Part shown: piece after piece, positions 60,161 to 64,000 of the stretch
Layout: every line of letters starts with the position of its first letter
Numbering within the stretch: position 1 is the first letter of the stretch
Assembly (NCBI GenBank): GCA_022710935.1
Contig: JAKLFY010000018.1
Coordinates: 31,551 to 95,550 of the forward strand
Origin: Verrucomicrobiota bacterium
Lineage (GTDB): Bacteria > Verrucomicrobiota > Verrucomicrobiia > Limisphaerales > J093
Reading direction: 5' to 3'
DNA length: 64,000 nt
The notes under the pieces: model-generated
Database searches by the model: none
What the model was told of the DNA's origin: nothing
What the model saw: the letters and a program-made list of their open reading frames with translations, nothing else
Translations under genes and position numbers: made by a program

Positions 60161-61664
60161 GGCATCGACATCCTGTTTGGTGAGGGCGGCAATACTGTTT
60201 GCGCTCTGCGCGTTGGCGGGATCAGGAGCACGAACCGCCACCCTGGTGACGTCCTGGGCTGCGCCGCCGGGCGAGACGCTCTGCCCGGACTACGTGGTCC
60301 GTGTCAACGATCAGCCCGTGCCGGTGTATTCCTGCCGGGTGTCGTCCGTGCCGTTTAACCAGGTGTGGCCGGGATATCAGCGCCCTCTGGACCAAACCGA
60401 ACTCGCCGGGTTCGCCCACTGGGGGATGTCCGGCCCGGTCACGGTCCAGATCAAGACACAGCGGTCGTTTACCAACGTCGTGGTCAAGCCCGGCTCACGC
60501 GCGATTCACCCCGCCGTGAGCGCCCAAACGATCACGTTCTCCCTCACAAAACCGGGTCCGGTGACCGTCGAACTGGACGGACCGTCCCGGGCGCTGCATC
60601 TGTTCGCCGATCCGCCGGAAGCTGAGGCACCGAAGAGCGACACAGCCGGGGTCCGGTACTTCGGACCGGGCGTTCATCGTCCGGGCAAGATCAGGCTGCA
60701 GAATGGCGAGACGCTCTATATCGCCGGTGGCGCGGTGGTGTACACCGCGGTCGAAGCGCGCGGGGCGTCGGGGGTGCGGATTCTGGGTCGGGGCATCCTC
60801 GACACAAGCGCGTACGAGCGGGACAAGGGTGGCGGCTGTATCCGACTGACGGATTGCTCGGATGTGAAGATCGAAGGCGTCGTTCTGCGAGACCCAGACG
60901 TCTGGTGTTTGAGCGCGTTCGGATGCCGCGAGATCGAGATCACCAACGTCAAGCTGGTGGGCCTGTGGCGCTACAACGCCGACGGCATCGACATCTGCAA
61001 CAGCCAGAACGTCGTGATCCGCGACTGCTTTGTGCGCGCCTTTGACGACGCCATTGTGCTCAAGGGGCTCAACTGGGGGCGGGGTAGCTTCCACGAGCAG
61101 CCGGTGCGCAACGTGCGCGTTCACGGCAACGTGATCTGGTGCGACTGGGGTCGCGCGCTCGAAATCGGGGCCGAGACCTCGGCGCCCGAGATCGCCGAGG
61201 TTCGGTTCCAGGACTGCGACATCATCCGCACGACGCATATTGCGATGGACATCCAGTGCGGTGACCGGGCGCTGGTGCACGACATTCGGTATGAGAATGT
61301 CCGGGTCGAGATCGACGACGCCTGTCCGGTTCCGCGGATGCAGGGCAGCCGGGAGGAGCGGTACCGGGAAGACCCGGCGGGTGCGCACGTGCCCAATGTG
61401 TTCGTGATTGTGATCGGCAAGAACCCCTACTCGAAAGACGCCGAGCGCGGGAATGTGCGCGATGTGGTCTACTCGAACGTGTCTGTGGCGAGCAAACGCG
61501 TTCCGCGCTCGTTCTTCAACGGTCTGGATGGGGAGCACACGGTTGAGAACATCCTGATCGACAACCTGTGGTTCAACGGCGAGTCTGTGCTCAGTGCCGC
61601 CGCCGCGAACCTGTCGGTTGGGCGGCACGTGAGCAACGTGCAGTTTCGCCGCTCTGAGAATTGA
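60159..61664 (+). CDS. Exported GH28-like pectinase (polygalacturonase family)
   Basis: 501 residues with a signal peptide (LVRAAILFALCALAGSG). An N-terminal beta-domain (about 25-150) precedes a right-handed parallel beta-helix: GGAVVYTAVEARGASGVRIL, GRGILDTSAYERDKGGG, GCREIEITNVKLVGLWRYNA and DGIDICNSQNVVIRDCFVRA followed by FDDAIVLKG. The NADGIDICNS and FDDAIVLKG strands carry the acidic residues that act in GH28 (NxD and DD). GRALEIGAET fits the usual later motif. Probable role: hydrolysis of pectin or another galacturonide outside the cell. A fragment of an oligogalacturonate lyase lies just downstream, hinting at a former pectin locus. Confidence 0.82.
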   Translation: MASTSCLVRAAILFALCALAGSGARTATLVTSWAAPPGETLCPDYVVRVNDQPVPVYSCRVSSVPFNQVWPGYQRPLDQTELAGFAHWGMSGPVTVQIKTQRSFTNVVVKPGSRAIHPAVSAQTITFSLTKPGPVTVELDGPSRALHLFADPPEAEAPKSDTAGVRYFGPGVHRPGKIRLQNGETLYIAGGAVVYTAVEARGASGVRILGRGILDTSAYERDKGGGCIRLTDCSDVKIEGVVLRDPDVWCLSAFGCREIEITNVKLVGLWRYNADGIDICNSQNVVIRDCFVRAFDDAIVLKGLNWGRGSFHEQPVRNVRVHGNVIWCDWGRALEIGAETSAPEIAEVRFQDCDIIRTTHIAMDIQCGDRALVHDIRYENVRVEIDDACPVPRMQGSREERYREDPAGAHVPNVFVIVIGKNPYSKDAERGNVRDVVYSNVSVASKRVPRSFFNGLDGEHTVENILIDNLWFNGESVLSAAAANLSVGRHVSNVQFRRSEN

Positions 61665-61767
61665 TGGTGTTCCTCAGCCAAAGGACGGGGGCAGCACTTA
61701 ATCTGATTTCCTGTTCCCCTCCCTTTTCGGGACCCGCTTTTCGCTCGCGAGGTGATGCGCGGGGCAG

Positions 61768-61899
61768 ACCTTGCGACGTGAAGAAACACCGCCCGCTGCG
61801 CTTCGTGATCGACGGTTCCGGCTGGGGACTTCGGCAGCCGGAGACCGTGGCGACGGCGGCCCCGGCGACACTCGATCTGATGAATTGGCGACGGTTCAT
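61768..61899 (-). pseudogene. N-terminal fragment of an oligogalacturonate-lyase-like (PL22) protein
   Basis: 44 codons from ATG 61899: a twin-arginine signal with lipobox-like end (NRRQFIRSSVAGAAVATVSG then C), followed by SITKRSGRCFFTSQG, the first strand of PL22-type propellers ('FFTSQG'). The rest is absent; the frame continues into unrelated residues. Assignment rests on this short motif and the pectinase neighbour. Confidence 0.4.
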
Positions 61900-61915
61900 G
61901 GGGTGGGGAGGGATG

Positions 61916-63055
61916 TCACTTCGCGCTGGCGGAGGAAGGGGGCGCTCCCAGATCGCGCAGCACATCGAAGGGGGGTTCATAGGCATTGGGCCCCTCCTCG
62001 CGCGAAGTGAAGAAGTTGAACAGGTAGTACATGACCTGGGCGTTGACGCAGACCAGGATGGTGCCGACGCGGCTGGCGGGGTAGGCGACCTCGTCGATCA
62101 GCTTGCGGACGTCGTCGGTGCCGACCGGCACCGGTCCCTTGCTGCCGGCCTTGGTGGAAAGGCAGGAGTCCCCATCGAAGTTGTAGAGCACCCGGCGCGG
62201 CCGCAGGTGCCGGTCGGCAAAGTCGACGTAACGCTGCCAGTCGTACACGGTGATCTCGTGGTCACTCGAGCGCAGATGGTACCCGATGGTGTGGCCGACG
62301 GGGCGGTTCACCTCGGGCAGGGCGGCGACACCCAGTCCCGGGCACCCCAACAGCGCATAGACCGGTTCGGCGTGCCGGGCGGCCAGGAACTCGCCCACCG
62401 GGTCGGACCAGCGATCCAGTTCCGCGCTGGCCACGTAGACGGGCCGCGGCGCCATCAGGGCGATCAGCAGATGGGCGTCGACCGGGAGCGCCGTTTCGCG
62501 GTTGCCGAAGGCAGCGTAGTTTCGGCAGTACCACATGCCCGAAAGCGCGTAGGAGGCCGCCACCGTCTCGCCGTAGCGCCGGCGGGCGAGCGCAGCGCCG
62601 CCCTGGCCGGAGTTATTCGAAATGACGAGCGCGAACCGTTCGTCCTGCGCTCCGGCCCAAAGCGCGGTCTTGCCCGTGCGCGAGTGCCCAAACACGACGA
62701 CTCGCCGAGCATCAACGGCCGCATCCGTTTCGAGGTAATCCAGCGCCCGGCTCAAGCCCCAGGCCCAGGCGCCAATCGAGCCCCAGTCATCGTCGGCAAG
62801 TTCCGTGCGCCCGCTCTGCCGCAGGACGAAGGAGCGGATGCCCTTCTGCCAGCCCTCGAGGGTGAACTGACACCCCGAGCCGTGGCGGTCGAGTTCAAGA
62901 TCGCCACCGTGAAAGATGGCCACCGCATAGCCGCGTTTCAGCAGCCACTCGATCGGCCAGCGCCCCGCGTGTTCCCCGCGCCCGCAGACCGCGTTCCGGG
63001 ACGGGGCGATGCCTGGGTCCGGATGCACTCCCTGGTTTCCGTAGTTCAAGCCGCA
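61916..63055 (-). pseudogene. Truncated CE15 glucuronoyl-esterase fused to a foreign C-terminal piece
   Basis: The recognisable part starts at about 63055 (CGLNYGNQGVHPDPG), lacking signal peptide and first strands. The core is complete: WPIEWLLKRGYAVAIFHGGD, GSIGAWAWGLSRALDYLET, nucleophile VVVFGHSRTGKTALWAGAQD (Ser in GHSRTG), FALVISNNSGQGGAAL, and the His region SSDHEITVYDWQRYVDFADR. CE15 enzymes cleave lignin-glucuronoyl esters. After DRHLRP the frame runs into RRVLYNFDGDSCLSTKAGSK and VCVNAQVMYYLFNFF, which resembles the start of an unrelated exported protein, so the native stop is missing. The upstream glycosidase gene reads into it out of frame. Confidence 0.65.
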
Positions 63056-64000
63056 GGAACCCACCCTCGCGCCGCACGCCGAGTCGCGCATCGATGGCCT
63101 GTCCGACCGGGTCTACCCCGGTTTGGCCGAGGCGCCGGCGGATCTCACGGCGCAGCCACGAGTAACCCGAGTTCCACGAGTAGAGGATGTGTCCGTGCGG
63201 GTGCCCATCCACCGTGCTGATGGACTCGTTGAAGGCGGGCACGCGGGCGATCTCGCGGGCAATGCGTTCGGTGAGCAGCGCATCGACTTCGGCGGCGGGC
63301 AGTCCGTGGACACCGGCGAGCAAGTAGTTCGCAGCGTCGTTCAGAAACCACGACCCGCCGAAGCAGTAAACGCCGCTGTGCCCCGGCAGCAACGAACCAT
63401 CGGCCTGCGAGATGACACGCAGGCCGTAGGGCGTCTTGACTCTCTCGGACGTGCGGTGGTGCGTCAGAACCTGCTCGTCGGTGAGAAGCTTCTCTCCGAA
63501 GACGGCATACGTGAGCGTGGCGCCATAGAGCGTGTCTTGTCCCAGCGTGTCGCGGAGCTTGCGGCTGGTCGGCATGAAACCGCCCTCGGGGTTGAACAAG
63601 GATCGGTAGCCCGCAATGGCCCGCTCGATGTCCGCCGCGCTCACGTCCAACCCCAACTCCTTTGCGGCGAGGAGTGCGCCGCAGTGGAAGCCCTGGTCGC
63701 TCGCGGGACAGTCGTCCGGGTCATACTCGAGGACATCGTGATAGGTCTTCCAGCCCCGGGCGGAGGGCGCCCCCGGCAGCGACGGCGGAACATAAAGGCC
63801 GTTCGTTTCGTGCTGACGGATGAACGCGTACGCCTGGCGCACCAGGGCTTCATTCACCGTCCCGCCGGCGCGCTTCATCAGCACGGCCCAGATCAGGTAG
63901 TACTGCGCGTTGTCCTCGTAATCCATGCGGGTCCAGAATACCGCGCGCTGGGACTCGATGGTCTTCTCCGGGTCGTCGAGCCCCAGCGCGGTGTAGAAAC
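62895..64000 (-). CDS. Six-hairpin glycosidase-like protein (5' end beyond right edge, 3' end scrambled)
   Basis: The frame is open to the right edge. Helical-barrel sequence: MDYEDNAQYYLIWAVLMKRA, DCPASDQGFHCGALLAAKEL, GLRVISQADGSLLPGHSGVY and NESISTVDGHPHGHILYSWN then SGYSWLRREI. The repeated helix pairs suit an (alpha/alpha)6 fold; the DDCPASDQGFH motif could hold a catalytic acid. Family not pinned down. The last ~55 codons (after QAIDARLGV) read out of frame through the CE15 gene, so the true C-terminus is lost or a frameshift joins the two. Likely part of a glycan-degradation group with the CE15 and GH28 proteins. Confidence 0.6.
   Translation of the reverse strand, partial: FYTALGLDDPEKTIESQRAVFWTRMDYEDNAQYYLIWAVLMKRAGGTVNEALVRQAYAFIRQHETNGLYVPPSLPGAPSARGWKTYHDVLEYDPDDCPASDQGFHCGALLAAKELGLDVSAADIERAIAGYRSLFNPEGGFMPTSRKLRDTLGQDTLYGATLTYAVFGEKLLTDEQVLTHHRTSERVKTPYGLRVISQADGSLLPGHSGVYCFGGSWFLNDAANYLLAGVHGLPAAEVDALLTERIAREIARVPAFNESISTVDGHPHGHILYSWNSGYSWLRREIRRRLGQTGVDPVGQAIDARLGVRREGGFLRLELRKPGSASGPRHRPVPERGLRARGTRGALADRVAAETRLCGGHLSRWRS

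Overview
The window reads as a chromosomal segment of a GC-rich member of the Verrucomicrobiota, probably a Limisphaerales/Pedosphaera-type lineage. This is inferred from gene content rather than a marker gene. The clues are large exported proteins with CotH-kinase, lamin-tail, discoidin and calcium-loop-type tails, a PEP-CTERM protein, DUF6807 proteins, an exported nitrilase, polysaccharide-degrading enzymes (GH28, CE15, GH20-like), and many short dispersed palindromes.

Layout. 0-7.5 kb: an esterase cut by the left edge, then a minus-strand housekeeping block (small heat-shock protein, Lon, a LolA-like periplasmic protein; NAD(P)HX repair enzyme; serine acetyltransferase). 7.7-8.2 kb: tRNA-Asp followed directly by a tyrosine-recombinase remnant. 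8.4-16.3 kb: a large exported zincin-like protein, a conserved small protein, a DUF433/PIN-like toxin-antitoxin pair and a tandem-DUF6807 protein. 16.4-24.5 kb: Der GTPase, CPBP protease, exported superoxide dismutase, YkuD transpeptidase, N-acetylglutamate synthase, ThiF/MoeB protein and an exported serpin. 24.6-45 kb: exported glycosidase-like, nitrilase, PQQ-propeller, PEP-CTERM, CotH, RraA and PEP/pyruvate-binding proteins, interleaved with gene fragments and dispersed repeats. 58-64 kb: tRNA-Pro, a run of gene fragments (DUF2779, four-helix-bundle protein, DinB, DUF4091, oligogalacturonate lyase), a GH28-like enzyme, and a CE15 esterase abutting a six-hairpin glycosidase at the right edge.

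The standout is 45.0-57.6 kb on the minus strand, which looks like an undescribed RiPP (ribosomally made, post-translationally modified peptide) locus. It has one precursor gene (110 aa: very basic N-terminal tail, helical 'FRxLLxxDPxxA' leader, about 21-residue Ala/Val/Ile core), a U32-peptidase-like protein with ten cysteines, and six paralogous cobalamin-binding radical SAM enzymes. Five of these lie downstream of the precursor in a close-packed row and one lies upstream. All six carry CxxxCxxC, a GGHHA[TS]F segment and a strictly spaced C-terminal signature. By family knowledge such enzymes methylate unactivated carbons, so the likely product is a heavily C-methylated hydrophobic peptide. 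That product is inference.

Two families of short palindromic elements are scattered through the window: family A (about 135 bp, two GC hairpins, REPIN-like) and family B (about 72 bp, inverted ends that often supply stop codons). Together with more than ten gene fragments they suggest a genome with active small repeats and frequent deletion.
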